From: Onchidella celtica
Taxonomy: Eukaryota; Mollusca; Gastropoda; Systellommatophora; Onchidiidae
Reading direction: 5' to 3'
Assembly: GCA_963931925.1 (NCBI GenBank)
Contig: OZ007570.1
Span: forward strand, 56,901,321 to 56,965,320
DNA length: 64,000 nt
Each line of letters begins with the position of its first letter. The first letter of the stretch is position 1. Positions 33,428 to 45,575 of this stretch are shown piece after piece. The translations under genes and the position numbers were made by a program. Under the pieces are notes generated by a model. It was not told the DNA's origin. It was given only the letters and a program-made list of their open reading frames with translations, and ran no database searches.

Positions 33428-34560
33428 TACTTATGATTAATTAAGCTTTTGGAGCATGTTCCCTTCGGTCTGAAGTGCTGCCTTTTGAACACAATGAAAC
33501 CCCCTTCCCCGTTCACCCTCAACTCCCTTCCAACCCCAAAAATCACTCCTTTTGCCGTAGATATTCATACTTTCCTTGCCGCAGACGTTCAAAGGGAGCC
33601 AGTCTTTGAAAAAGGCGGTTGCTGTTCTTCGGTCGACTTCCTCATCAGTGAGCTTTACCCATACCCGGAAGAAACTGTGTAACATTCGGACTTCTGGCAC
33701 CATTCACTGACAAGAAACGAGTGCCAGACGTAATACGTTTCTCTGAACTTATGATCTCAGTACACAGATATTGCCCTTTTTGCTGTTAGAGTTAGTTTTC
33801 GATTCCAGACAAGAAAACCTAATCTCCCAAAGGTTATCCAACGGATCAAAAAGGATGTAGGAAATAATGCTGTCTTCCTGTATAGACCAGCTTCATGGAA
33901 AACATCAAGGAAAACAGTTACAGCAAGTGATTACCGGCCTACATCTCTGGTAAACCATTAGTGTGGTTCTAAATTCCAGCACAAATGTCTGGATCAAAGA
34001 AACAGAGGTTTGTTCAATGTCTTTGTGTCAGGCAGGTTTGATGCCACAGTTGGTGTATGAATTACATTCTTGCAGTTCTGGAAGTGCAACGGCTAGACAA
34101 ATTGAAATGACAGTAAAACGGGTTCGCTATCCTTTCGTGGCTATGCAGTAATGGGGAACGGTTTTACTTGACAATCCTTTCCTATATCAGTTCCCCTCTT
34201 CACCTGTGTGGATGTATATTACAGCATAAGGGGAAAACAGATTTCTATAGGCTGAGAACCACTGATCTATCGAGTGTTTTCCCGATACTATCCGCGAGTG
34301 GCAATAATTAGTATTGATCATATTGCCTGGAATGGGGAAAAGAATGAATTATCTTTACTATATTTTCACAAGTTTCGACTGACAAAGCGCATGCCAGCAG
34401 GTCAACTCGATAAAACCAGGAAGAAGAACTGTTGATTATAGAGTTCTCCGCGACGAAACAATAGCCAGAGCATCCTTAGCGACATCGGGCCTGTGCTAAT
34501 TGATTGGTCTTAAGTCAGTGCTTACCGTTCCCAGTACCTCCTTACCGACGGACTCATCCC
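33428..34560. other. Unassigned, possible tiny LINE remnant
   Basis: A plus frame at about 33880-33960 reads LYRPASWKTSRKTVTASDYR, then PTSLVNH. This is faintly like the DYRPISL motif of LINE reverse transcriptases, but the match is too short to call. The rest shows no gene. Confidence 0.3.
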
Positions 34561-34567
34561 ATATAAA

Positions 34568-34599
<32 letters not shown>

Positions 34600-34812
34600 G
34601 ACTCTCTCTCTCTCTCTCTCTCTCTCCCTCTCCCTTTCTCTCTGTCTCTCTCTCTCTCTTACTCTCTCTCCCTCGCCCTCTCTCCCCCTCTCTCACCCCC
34701 TCTCTCTCTGCCTCTTTTTTTGTTCTTGCCCCTCTCTCCCCCACTCTGTCTTTCCGCCTCTCTCTCCCCTCCCCCTCTCTCTCCGCCTCTCTCTCTCTCC
34801 CTCTCCGTTCTC
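34561..34812. repeat. CT-rich microsatellite
   Basis: (CT)n with CCCTCTCC interruptions over about 250 bases. The Arg/Glu-rich minus frame is an artefact. Confidence 0.93.
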
Positions 34813-35075
34813 TCTCACATACCCACATGCATTCACACGCGTCAGTGAAGTTCATACAAGCAGAGAAGTCTGCTTTTCTTTGAGTGCATTTTTCAATCAT
34901 TTTTTTCTCCCAAATCGATGAACGCACTGTCAGGAATATCATAATGGTCAGATTGTTCTATCGCTGATCAGATGGGTAGGTACTTTGCCCATAGTGCAGT
35001 TTTCTTGCGAATTTCAAATACTATGAAGAGTCAAAAATCCACAAGAAGGGAAAGTACATTAATTTTTCATGAAAG

Positions 35076-35320
35076 TCGCGACCTTGTTTGTTCTACTTCC
35101 ACGTTTTGCCCAACTTGAGGAATTCAACGTTGAACGTTTACGACCTTAGTAATTTGGCACGAAGTTAGAATAAATCGGTACTCTGAAACAGTTTGATGAT
35201 TGCCACAGCGGACTTTAAACACGTGTCAAAGTGTGCATTTGTTATACCCTTTCAACATACTAAAAGATCTCCAGTTTTTCCAGAAAATGGAGACAGAACA
35301 AACAAGAACTAAAGTCGAGA
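35076..35320 (+). mobile_element. MITE family A, copy 5
   Basis: TCGCGACCTTGTTTGTTCTA to GAACAAACAAGAACTAAAG then TCGAGA, 245 bases. Both terminal repeats are clear. One end has lost about six bases within the TTAGTTCTTG part. Confidence 0.87.
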
Positions 35321-35469
35321 AGTGTGAGTACACGATAATGATGTTCATTTATTATATAAAAATATAGTTAAATCGTGTTGATGAAAATGATGTCTAATAT
35401 TGATCGTTCTGTGTGCGTTTCGTAGCTAGTCATACTGGTGCTTCCAGCAAAACAGACATAATTAGGGAA

Positions 35470-35675
35470 GTACCATGTTAAGCCCGGAACATCACAGCCA
35501 GTTGCTGTCAGCAAAATGTACACCCAAGAAATAGTGGCTGAAGCTGACTGTGTCTGACCGGGCTTAGTATGATAGTGTCTTCCCGGATTTACTGAGAAAA
35601 TATAGGAAATTATGATGGTTGTGCACTTCTTGTCTGTCAGCCGCTGACTGTGCCGTTCCGGGCTTACTAGATACC
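35470..35675 (+). mobile_element. MITE family C, copy 2
   Basis: Matches copy 1 over its full length (GTACCATGTTAAGCCCGGAA ... TTCCGGGCTTACTAGATACC), including the internal copy of the terminal motif (GACCGGGCTTAGTATGATAG). Confidence 0.8.
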
Positions 35676-36178
35676 ATCCTAACAGTGTAATTATCGTCGT
35701 TATATGGTTAGTCTTTCACAGTCTAGGATAATATAATAAAACTGTCAATTCTGTGACTCTCGTCCAATTTAACTACAGCAGCGCAGTCCCAGACCTCGAG
35801 CTGCAATTACCAAAAATGACATTGATGCAATAAAGATCCGCCAGGCTGAAGTAGACATGTGAGAGTTCTGATGGTCTATACATAATAATTGAACGTGGAA
35901 ACTACGAAACATTTGGAGGGCTCTTTGGGATAAACATAGCCCAAGGGGTGGATCACACCAAGTCCGGCCCCCGGCCAGATACAGCCAAAATGCTGGCAGA
36001 CAAGACATAGTGACACCATAACCTATAAATTTTCCACCCTTGAATGCAAAAGGCTTTTTTTTTTCTTAGGCCACCTACAGTAACCAAATTTTGCATGTCA
36101 GTTTGAAATGCACCGAAGTTTGCATTTTTTTAAATTGATTTTTTTTTTTTTTTAAAGCTAGTTTCCTGTATCTTCTTA
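35676..36178. other. Unassigned spacer
   Basis: Includes poly-T runs near 36056 and 36138. The minus frame at 35769-36008 has no recognisable motif. Confidence 0.4.
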
Positions 36179-36302
36179 ATAAATCCGGGAAGACTCTATC
36201 GTTGTAAGCCTGGTCAGACACAGCCAGCTTCTGCCATTATTTCTATGGTGTACATTTTGCTGGCAGCAGCTGGCTGTGTCTGACCGGGCTTAGTATGATG
36301 CC
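36179..36302 (-). mobile_element. MITE family C, copy 3 (partial, inverted)
   Basis: The reverse complement aligns with copy 2 from its left end through CTTCCCGGATTTA and then stops, so the distal third is missing. It lies 500 bases from copy 2 in opposite orientation. Confidence 0.75.
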
Positions 36303-37069
36303 TCCCTCCCATTTACAGAGGGATGATAGCATGATGCCATCCGCTATGAGAGATGGCGGTCACTAAACTTAGGAATTGTTCTGTTCCACTTTCGGGCCTA
36401 ATCATCCATGAGAAATTTCAACTGTTCGCTGTGAAATTTGGCTGCTTTTAACATTGCTACCTATTAGAATAACACGGTTCTGACTCCCTTCCTTCAACTT
36501 TTGAGAAATTGATGATTGATGTTTTAGAGATACGGCTTTTTTTTTCTTTTTAGCAATACTTACAGATTACAAAAAACCAATTCGCTTGATACTTTGACAC
36601 ACAAATGACTACCCATAGAGGTAGTGTGCAGTGTGTAACTCAGTTCGGTCAAAAAGTGGAGATAGAACCTTATCATTTTGAGGGGACGGTTGGCAGTTGA
36701 GAGAATCTCTCTCATTACCACCGACCGCTCAATTTGTATTTATGTTTCCCAACTATAAATTGGTGCCCGTTTAGCCATAATCACGGGAATAGTGTAAAGA
36801 ATCAGTGAAGTTGAGCGCTGAGTTTAGGCGGCCAAAACAAAGACGACGGACCGGCGCCTAGGCCTCATTGTTCGTTCTCGAGGCCCCAAGCTTCCCAACA
36901 CTCATGATGCAATAGGAAACAAATTATTATGTAGGGAAGGTTTCCATAACTATAAGGTTTTCTTGAATTGAAGGGTAGGTTTACTCGAACAGACAGAACT
37001 GAGGGTAAAGGACAGGTTTGATATTAGGTTTGGGACTGGGGGTAGGTTAGCAATATAAAGTCACTGTTC
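36303..37069. other. Unassigned spacer
   Basis: No gene recognised. A GC-richer stretch lies near 36830-36900. Confidence 0.4.
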
Positions 37070-37306
37070 TACGCTGATGGCCTAAGCCATTTTTTAAAAA
37101 GTTTTGAGATATCAAGAAAAACCTGCTTCTTTTTTTGTCACTTGATGACTTATGCCATTACGATTCTATTGGATTATGACATTTTTCCAGACTGTGGGCG
37201 CATCTCTTTTTCTGCAATATTATCTGATGGCTTTGACGCTCAGGAATTGCGACGAACCGCCAATTACCTTTTGGCATAAGTCTAGCATTTGCCATTATCG
37301 TATAGC
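37070..37306 (+). mobile_element. MITE family D, copy 2
   Basis: Shares GAGATATCAAG, ATGACTTATGCCATTA, GATTCTATTGGATTATGA, GCTCAGGAATTG and GCCATTATCGTATAGC with copies 1 and 3. Frames over it are chance. Confidence 0.75.
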
Positions 37307-37549
37307 AGTAACGATAATTTCTTTCAAGTTTATCATACTTATTATCTTTTCTTATCCTCGTCCCATTAAAAGGTTTAAGTATGTTTTTCGGAGTCGACTG
37401 GGTTCGGTAATCCTTCCAAAAGTTGAACAGCACAGCACATAAGAGCTGTTTGACAACGTTGATTTCTTGCTCTACGCAATTGTTGGTTTGAGGCTCGTCC
37501 ATTCTGTTGCGAGGTGTAGTCCGATAGCTGAAATTTTAATAGTGCTATG

Positions 37550-37978
37550 GGCCCATTGCGGATATCGGCCATTTTAGTTGTAGGGACCGACGCTTAACCA
37601 TGGCGATGGCAGCATTGATTTTGATTCGTTACCTGATTTGCACTGCGAGCTCTTCAGGCGTCGCGGACCAATCGGCGGCGAGCTAAAAAAAAAAGTTCAC
37701 TACAATAAACAATGACACGTGTGTACACGCACATGGGGGAAGTTCGGTCAATTCTTTCACTTCCTTTACCTTGTTTACGCGGATGGTAGAGAATCTGACC
37801 AGCTTGGATCCATCCTTTCCACCCTCGGTCATAACAGTCAACTGTAAATGCAACCAGCAGGTATTTTAACCGCTTAGACATAATATCTCGAAGTTACACT
37901 CCTCAGCTGATCCATCCGCCATTTTGGGTGTGGGAAGAACAAAACAAAAACACTCTGTGACGTCATTCGCAATGGGCC
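37550..37978 (-). mobile_element. MITE family E, copy 2, with THAP-like remnant
   Basis: GGCCCATTGC...GCAATGGGCC ends, inverse to copy 1. The minus-strand reading again gives a Cys/Asp segment (VDCYDRGWKGWIQ), and in another frame YTRVIVYCSEL, showing that the same THAP-like region decayed separately. It abuts repeat J copy 1 on its right. Confidence 0.65.
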
Positions 37979-37982
37979 TATA

Positions 37983-38385
37983 GTGATTTCTCGGGGGGGG
38001 GGGTGGGGGGACGATGAAAAGGTCGACAAGGGGGCGAAAGCATGAATGGAGGATAATTGGGAGGCAAGTACAGGGCAACCAATGACTTGTTCAACGGGGT
38101 GTTATTATGAACAGAAAAGGCCTTCGTTTAATATCTATTTTAGTCATATGATGAAGAATGCTTTCTGTTTTATAATGAACAGCCAATTGTTATTAATAGG
38201 GCGTTGAAAAACGTCACATCATACTTTACTGTGTAGTCTGTCTTTTTTGTGAAATTTGTCAGTTGGGTTCGAACAGGGATTGGGGGCGGGGGATCGGGAG
38301 AAGGGGGGCAATGACAGAAAATTTGTAGCTTAAGGGGGCGATTGCCTGAAAAGATTGAGAACATACACCAGAGAAATTTCATCCA
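37983..38385 (+). mobile_element. MITE family J, copy 1 (hAT-like, end degraded)
   Basis: Collinear with 61309-61793. Landmarks are GGGGGCGAAAGCATGAATG, CAACCAATGACTTGTTCAAC, GAACAGAAAAGGCC, GACAGAAAATTTG and GCGATTGCCTGAAAA. The left end was probably cut by MITE E. The right end keeps only ATTGAGAACAT of the terminal repeat. Confidence 0.7.
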
Positions 38386-38441
38386 CGTGTAAGGAGTCTG
38401 CAACAATGACAGTGATTTCCAGTCTTTTTATTTCTTCGTCA

Positions 38442-38822
38442 TTATGGAACACAGACTAATAAATTAACCAGACTGGATGATCCCATTGTCTGACGTCACA
38501 AAACAGCGAAAGGTCATGAACCATCCGCCATATTAGGTTTACGGTAGCGACCGACGCTTCAGCATAGCTACAATTTTGAATGACACCATTTTGACGCGCC
38601 CACTGAACGCGGAAGTTTGGTTCCCCACCAAGAAATTAATACATGTACAACCAATCTTGACAAATGAAAAGAAATTTCTACTGCAGATAGAACTAGAATC
38701 GGAATTTCCCGAGCGGCGGCCATGTTGGTTATACAGTCGTCGCTCGGGAAATTCCGTGAAAAACGCCACAGCCCGAAGCTCGTGTTTCCAGTCTGGTTAA
38801 TTTATTAGTCTGTGTTATGGAA
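38442..38822 (-). mobile_element. MITE family B, copy 2 (hAT-like) with 8-base duplication
   Basis: The element proper, 38450-38814 (365 bases), is flanked exactly by TTATGGAA on both sides (38442-38449, 38815-38822). Ends are CACAGACTAATAAATT and its inverse. An 8-base duplication is the mark of hAT transposases. The inner hairpin (GGAATTTCCCGAGCGGCG and inverse) is conserved. Short frames on both strands are shared between copies only because the element is. Confidence 0.93.
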
Positions 38823-39165
38823 GTCTGACGTATTGCCAAGTTGATGGCACTCCAGAAGTACTTATGCTCTATTTTGGCCTTTTGAACCCCTTCTCCCCAA
38901 GCATGCTTTTCGTAATATGATATGATATGATGTTTTCATATTATGTCATGGGCAACAGCCATCATCCCCATTGTGCGAGCAAATGTTGAGTTCCCATGAT
39001 AAGATTTGATGTTTTAAGACTTTAAGTGGCATTTTGAATATATAGTTTGGCTTATTTCATTAGAAACATCATTTTTATTCAATCCTGCAACGTGCCTACT
39101 TGAAAATCAAACCAATAAACAAAATAACAAAACCAAACTTTTAATTTCTTTATCTTGTCTGAAAA
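38823..39165. other. Unassigned spacer
   Basis: Nothing recognised beyond a short ATGAT repeat near 38916. Confidence 0.4.
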
Positions 39166-39425
39166 GCGTAGGCACACCGTACCGAGACACAGAATACCAA
39201 AACCGACCATTCCTTCTTTCACTATAATAATGTCCATCTTGTGCGGGTATAAACACGGTGAGTACTACTCTCAGAGTTCTGTGGTACTAGTCTTTTCGTT
39301 CAATTATGAAGGGGGTGTGGTGCGAATTGTTGCATTGTTGACATGGATGGTACGCGCACAAACCGGCGGACGGAAAATGATGAATTGGTTCGTCTCGATA
39401 TCCTGTGTGTCGGGGAACACTCCTC
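39166..39425 (+). repeat. Repeat F, copy 2 (uninterrupted)
   Basis: The intact counterpart of the F pieces around MITE E at 2809-3224. It shows that E entered F there between the CATT(T/C)C region and the AACAC-GTGAGTACTAC region. Copy 2 has about 30 bases at that place that copy 1 lacks. Confidence 0.6.
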
Positions 39426-40728
39426 AGAATCGCTCCCTTCCCTCATGTATACATTTCATACCTTGGGGGCAATACCCCCCAATCCCCTCCCACCCACCTC
39501 TTCCGAGCGTACGTAGTTTCTGGATGGACCCTTGCTTCTCGTGTATTCGATCCACCTGTTATCTGGAGTAATTTCGGGAAATTCCTAAACTATACTGCGT
39601 CTTGCTTTCGCAGAAATCCTGACCTTATTAAAAAAAATTTTGCCTGCAGCAATTCTTAAAACTTGCTGTGTGACTGTTCCTCTTTAATGCCCACCCACAA
39701 AGCCTGTCCTGTTTACTTCCCTTTGCTGATCCTTCAAATCCAGCTGAATGATCAGTGAATTCCATAAATTCTGGTGTAGGAGTTTCTTCTTCGAATCAAT
39801 GGCACAGTCGCAAATTGATGTTCATTTGAAGTTGCAATTTTTGTTTTGTTTTTCTGTCTATATAGATATTTTCCTTTAACTTTGCGAAAACGTGAAACTT
39901 GTTATTTAGGTCTCGGTGAAAAGTTATTTCAGGTTAATATGAATCTGACAATATTGGGCTCAAAATAAGGTGAAGACCTAATTTATGAGAAAGCCTCTCC
40001 AAAGGGTGAAATGACTTCTGCGACTCCTGTCAGAGGTGTCCAAATCTGTTCCAATTGATATGGAATTGTTTGTACAAATGGCAGTTCCTAACATCCATTA
40101 TGTCATTAACCGCCCATAATGAGATTTACAAAAAATATATTGTTAAGAATGATTGTTAAGACTGATGAACGTTAAGATCAGTTGTTTTCTGGAAAACACG
40201 AGTCTCACCAACTTCCTCTTCAAAAAGTCATAACTTTGCTTAGAATTGAGATATTAAGCTCTAATAAAACAAAAATGCTCAGAAAATACAACTCTTTCAC
40301 AATGTACAAGAAAAAAAAAATGAAATACAAAAATTTCACCCTTAGGTTAGTGTTGTCCAGATCCACCCACTTTGTCAAGCTCAATAGAAAAATTTTCATT
40401 GTCTTGTAAAATTTCATCATGAAACTTGATTTCATCGACAACTTGTCGAGCTCATTCAGTGAAACATCAAAATTTTATAACTATTGCACATGTACATGTG
40501 CAACGTAAAGCGAAAGTAACCAGGAAGTTGATAAATACACATTGTCATGAAGAAACTGTTAAGTTAAAATCGCAATATATGATATAAGAAATGAAATATT
40601 GATGAGTAGAACAGAAAGTGACACGGGCGACACACTTTGAAAACTACATTTCGTAAATGAATGTTTTAAAATTTTGTCTTCTTGGACCAGAGGATGTGTT
40701 GTGCATTTTTAATTTTGAATTTGACCAA
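39426..40728. other. Unassigned region
   Basis: No gene or repeat partner found in about 1.3 kb. AT-rich patches near 40300. Confidence 0.4.
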
Positions 40729-41134
40729 AGATACTAGAAACAATAAGATGAGACAGCTAGCACCTAGCGGCGAATGCGCGGAAGTCATGAACATATGCAG
40801 TATTTTACAATGCCAAATATGGAGAATGTTTAATTTAGTTGACTGTTCAGCTATCGCTGCAGGCCTTGCCTGACGTCATTTATTTGGTAATCTTAACTTC
40901 AATCGCTGTGGGGAAAACTCTGGCTATTTTTTCTTTTCTTTTTTTAGTCATAGTAGCACTGTAACAAATCCGCATCGTTAATTTATCATTTTATCAAGCA
41001 TTATTTTCATGCAATGCTCCGTGCCCCCCCCCCTCCGCTCCCCACCCCCGTCCCGAATCGGCGCACAAAATATGTGCACGATTTTTTTAGAGCTGCGAAA
41101 AAGGGAATGTCTCATCTTATCGTTTCTAGTATCT
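40729..41134. mobile_element. Inverted-repeat element M (406 bases)
   Basis: A 27-base terminal repeat, AGATACTAGAAACAATAAG and on to GAGACA at 40729-40755, is repeated inverted at 41108-41134 with one mismatch. The middle is non-coding and includes a poly-C run near 41020. Only one copy is in the window. A MITE is likely, superfamily unknown. Confidence 0.65.
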
Positions 41135-41288
41135 CTGATTTGACACGCGTCAGAATATGGGCAAATTAAACAGATTTTGATTCGACTATCTTGGCTCTCC
41201 GGGGAAATAACGTAACTGAGGTCCAAAACGTACGAAATAGTCACTTGGCATCACTAGAGATATATTGCCACTGAGAAAGCTCATCTTT

Positions 41289-41546
41289 TCGCGATCTTAG
41301 TTCTTGTTTGTTCCAACTCCACTCTTTGCATAACCGAGAAATTCGACGTTAAAAGTTTGCGGCTTTAGTGATAATGATTCGTTGTTTGAAAAATATCGGA
41401 ACTACGAAACAGCTTGATGAGTGCTACAGTGCCTTTAACAGAAGTGTCAAAGTGTGCATTGGTTGTACCTCTTCTACATTCTTAATTTCTAATGAGCTCC
41501 AGTTTATCAGTGAATGGAGATAGAACAAACAAGCTCTGAGGTGGCG
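41289..41546 (+). mobile_element. MITE family A, copy 6
   Basis: Clear left end TCGCGATCTTAGTTCTTGTT and right end AACAAACAAGCTCTGAGGTG then GCG. Internal GAGAAATTCGACGTTAAAAG, GAAACAGCTTGATGAGTGC and GTGTCAAAGTGTGCATT. Confidence 0.88.
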
Positions 41547-42175
41547 TGTCCCATGGTTGCATTCTCTCTCAAAATGCAGAAAATCAAAGGTGCAGAACTG
41601 TGAAAAGAAAAGAAAAAAAAAAATGTGGACATAATTTGAACTTGACTTTTCTGTTCTCAGAAAACTTAGTATGAACTTTCCCGAAGTTTGTTTTGATTTT
41701 TGATTCCCCAGATGGATATCGCTGCTATTTATGAACAATTCCGTTCGTTGGACCAATGTTTAATTCATTATATACGGTACTCCGTCTTTTCCGTCTGACC
41801 GTTTTTTTAGCGTAACGTGCGGTCGACGTTCATCAATTATGACGCAAAACCCAATCAGCCCAAAGCAGTTACGGACTCACCCGTCTGGGATCATTTACTA
41901 TGGGCAAAGGAAAAAAATCCCGAGAGCACATCTTGATAAGAGCGACCCAATCATCAGTTTGATTGGGCAAATACTTGGGATATTTATAGAGACCTCTAGG
42001 CTGAACATAATAATTATGAAGAGACGTGCATTTTGGCCAGAGAAGCATTACAGGCTTGTGAAAAATGCTCGTCGCTTGTGAGAGTCCTTCAGTGTTCACT
42101 CAGTGTTCTGAACACCACCTGAGACACCCCTCTTCCCCCCCCCCCCCATCCCAAATAATTAGCTCCCCTCCTCCA
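41547..42175. other. Unassigned spacer
   Basis: No gene recognised. The 110-codon minus frame (41424-41756) partly overlies MITE A and low-complexity DNA. Confidence 0.4.
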
Positions 42176-42475
42176 GTAATTTTCTCTCTCTCTCGCTCTC
42201 TCTCTTTGTCTGTCCCCCCCCCCCACCTCTCTCACGTTCTTTGTCTGTCTTCCCCCCCTCTCTCACGTTATTTGTCTGTCTTCCCCCCCCCTCTCTCACG
42301 TTCTTTGTCTGTCTCTCCCCCCCCCCCTCTCACGTTCTTTGTCTGTCTTCCCCCCCCTCTCACGTTCTTTGTCTTTCTTCCCCCCCCCCTCTCACGTTCT
42401 TTGTCTGTCTTCCCCCCCCTCTCACGTTCTTTGTCTGTCTTCCCCCCCCCTCTCTCACGTTCTTTGTCTGTCTGC
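42176..42475. repeat. CT / C-tract minisatellite, about 30-base unit
   Basis: About eight units of CTCTCACGTTCTTTGTCTGT followed by CTTC and a C-run of 7-10 bases, preceded by plain (CT)n. Unit length varies with the C-run. All frames across it are artefacts, although some stay open for 250 codons. Confidence 0.92.
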
Positions 42476-42617
42476 CTTTCTTTTTCTCTGTGTCCCTCTC
42501 TTTTTGACACACATACACACGCAGACCCACACACACAAGATGACAGAAACACAATACGTGCACAGATAGACAGACAGACAGAGAAACTCATCACATGTAC
42601 ACAAAAACTGAGAAGGG

Positions 42618-42690
42618 AAGTTATTATTATTATTATTATTACTATTATTATTATTATTATTATTACTATTATTATTATTATTATTATTAC

Positions 42691-42729
<39 letters not shown>

Positions 42730-42832
42730 TATTATTATTATTATTACTATTATTATTATTATTATTATTACTATTATTATTATTATTATTAATTACTATT
42801 ATTATTATTATTATTACCACTATTGTTATCGT
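42618..42832. repeat. (TTA)n microsatellite with regular ACT interruptions
   Basis: More than 200 bases of ATT units in which TATTACTATT recurs at varying spacing. Poly-Tyr, poly-Ile and poly-Asn frames arise from it. Confidence 0.95.
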
Positions 42833-44566
42833 TTTATGATTTTTTAAATTCTTAGTTTTATCATTAATAATGTCATCAGCTGGCGAAGTCGTGAAAATGT
42901 CTTGGCTACCTGTGGGTTGATAATAACCCGTATTAAACTACCCAGGCTCTTTCTCCTGCGGGCAATCCAATCGGCCACCCAGTGCAATTCATTTGCAAAT
43001 ACAAAGGTTTGTTCCGTGTCCACCTCCAGCAATGAAATGGTACAGACACACTTTATTTTGCATAAAGAGTCGAAGACGAGCAATCCTCGCGGAGGATCAG
43101 GCATATTGACTTCAAGTGGTTTTACTGCAAACGGAAATCCACTGTCTGCGAGATTTGGAATCTAATAAAGAAAAAACATTATGGTGTATTTCCTGGCTTC
43201 CTTGATAATTGGCAGGGCTGTATGACTTTCGAATCGAGGTTCTCTTGGTAAAATATCGTATCTCGATGTTCTAGTTTTTTTCTCTCTTTTTAAAATTGAG
43301 ATAATTATTTGGCATGCGTGTAGAGCTTGACAGCCCGTGCGTTGTGTTATAAGTTGGGGTTCAATAAAGTTTTGTTTGTTTGTTACTATGTAACCAATTA
43401 TCATGTCTGATAAAGAACGTTATTCAGTTGTTGTTATTTTTTGGATAGATTAAAAAAAATAAACCAAAACAAAACAAGATGCAACGCTACCCTAGATGTA
43501 ATATTTTATCATATTTCTTACTGACGGCATGAAGGCCATTTGCACACTAGAAATCGGGAAGGTTTCATTTTAATGTCATTATTTTTTTCCATGTAATCTA
43601 GTAACACAGACTGCATTTATACCACAATGTTCAACAAAACTGTGTGTTCATTAAAGCAACATTTTCCGCGCGGATACCACTGCAACTTTCATCATCAGCT
43701 GCTCATAATATTATGCTCCTCTCAGTACCATCCTTTTTTGTTTCGCTTAATCGCTAAGGTAGTGCTGGTGAGGTGAATGTTCTTGCCAGTGTATACAAAA
43801 AAAGGAATACGCCGCAAACTGAAAAACAGAAAAGAGAAAACAAAACTTGACAATTTCAACTGGGATTTAGGACGATCCTTAAAGTAAGTTTGCTCTATTC
43901 TGGCAATGTTTGACGTCCCATGGACTGTTTTTGGATAGTTTAAGTTTAATGAGAAACATAGACAGTGTTGGATTTTTATAATAATTATCCCACAACTCAG
44001 TTTGTTGGAACAAAAAAACAACCAAATTTTTTTAATTGTTCACCGTAATTGAAAAGCGCATGTACGTTCTCCAGACCCACCCCACCCGCCTCCCCTCCCA
44101 TTTTATTATGCATGTATGCTATTCGTACGCCGGGAGCACCCCCCCCCCCCCAGCTAAGCATGAGTACTTTATGAGCCCCCTTTGAGCATAGTTGGAGCTT
44201 TTGCTGTCTTTGGCCTCTTCAGTCAAAAGGGAAATAATAATGCTGGAAAGGGCTGGGCAGAGATGCAAATGACGGAAAGACCCAGCGGTTGAAAAGAGGC
44301 AATTCCAGTGAGGAGATTCATCAACACTTCGGGCACAGCAGTTCTTCCGAGAAGAGTTGTTAGTACAGCGCCAACTACATACTGCCAACGGCGCTGTTCT
44401 GTCTGGAGGCGAGGAAGATGTCCTGAATACAAGAATAGGTTAGGACAATGAAATATCTGGTCGGGTTGCCTAGGGAATTTCTCACATACTGAAGACTTAT
44501 CAGCTGACTACGTACTTTCTTTCCTTTCTTTATGTATGTCCTTCCTAAAGTAATTCATGATGATTT
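42833..44566. other. Unassigned region
   Basis: About 1.7 kb without a supported gene. Short C and T homopolymers occur near 44140. Frames of 80-100 codons have no motif. Confidence 0.4.
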
Positions 44567-44866
44567 GATCAGAGAGAGAGAGAGAGAGAGGGGGGGGGGA
44601 CGAGAGAGAGAGGGGGGGATAAAGAAATAGGGAGAGAGAGAGAATAATAAAGTGAGAGAGAGAGAGAGAGAGAGAACGAGAGAAAGAACGAGAGAGAGAG
44701 ATAAGGAAACAGGGAGAAAGCAAGAGAGCATGAAGGATTGGTAGAAAGAGTGCGAGAACGAGAGACGGACAGAGAGTCCGTGATTGAAACAGAAACAGAG
44801 GGAAAGAAAGAGAGAGAGAATGAAAGATTATCAGAGAGAGAGAGAAAGAGAGAGAGAGAAGTCGCA
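44567..44866. repeat. GA-rich polypurine tract
   Basis: (GA)n with GGGGG and ACGAGAG interruptions. Confidence 0.92.
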
Positions 44867-44936
44867 TAAATATCGTTCATGGTCATGACATAATGGAGAT
44901 TCGGGTTGCCAGTCACGTAAGTTTCTGTTCCTGTCT

Positions 44937-44940
44937 TTTC

Positions 44941-44971
<31 letters not shown>

Positions 44972-45060
44972 CTCTCTCTCTGTCTCCCCCTCTTCCCCCT
45001 CTCTCTCGGTCTCTCTCTCTCTCTCTCTTTCTCTCTCTTTCTGTCTCTCACACGCACCAC
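44937..45060. repeat. CT-rich microsatellite
   Basis: (CT)n and CTTTCT repeats. Strand polarity is opposite to the GA tracts on either side. Confidence 0.92.
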
Positions 45061-45242
45061 TCATTCACTTTCTCTTTCTTTCTGAGTGGACATTGTTCCT
45101 CCCGTCCTTCGAACTTTTCTGTTGTTTCCCCGTGAGTCAACACGATAATGTCACTGTGACCTAATGACCCTAAATAATGGTTCCTATTGTCTAAGGCACC
45201 AGGGGAAACCCGGAAGGTATGAAAAAAGGTCTTGGGCCAGAG

Positions 45243-45370
45243 TTAGAGAGAGAGAAAGACGAGTGAGATGGAGCGCGAGAGAGAAGGAAATGAGAGAAGA
45301 GAGCGAGATAAGAAAGAGAGAGAGAGAGAGAGAGATAGAAAAAGAAGGGAGAACGAAAAGTGAGAGCAGA

Positions 45371-45408
<38 letters not shown>

Positions 45409-45482
45409 CGAGAGAGAGAGAGAGAGAAGAGAGAGAGCTGGGGGAGATAGAAAAAAAGAAAAAGACAGAAAGAGATAGAGCA
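45243..45482. repeat. GA-rich polypurine tract
   Basis: GAGAGA/GAAAGA repeats, followed at 45531-45575 by poly-C and CA runs. Frames over 100 codons are compositional. Confidence 0.92.
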
Positions 45483-45575
45483 TGGAACAGGCACTTGCAT
45501 GACTAGCAGTCCGGAATTCCCCACGTGTCCCCCCCCCCACCCCCAACCTCCCTTGCCCACCCCCCCCCCCCCACA

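Noticed and set aside
33880-33960. DYRPTSL-like LINE reverse transcriptase motif
   Set aside because: The match is a few residues with no following motif in any frame.
42065-42847. 260-codon frame with Pro/Ser and poly-Ile
   Set aside because: It is composed of the CT/C minisatellite and the TTA tract, with no unique sequence beyond them.
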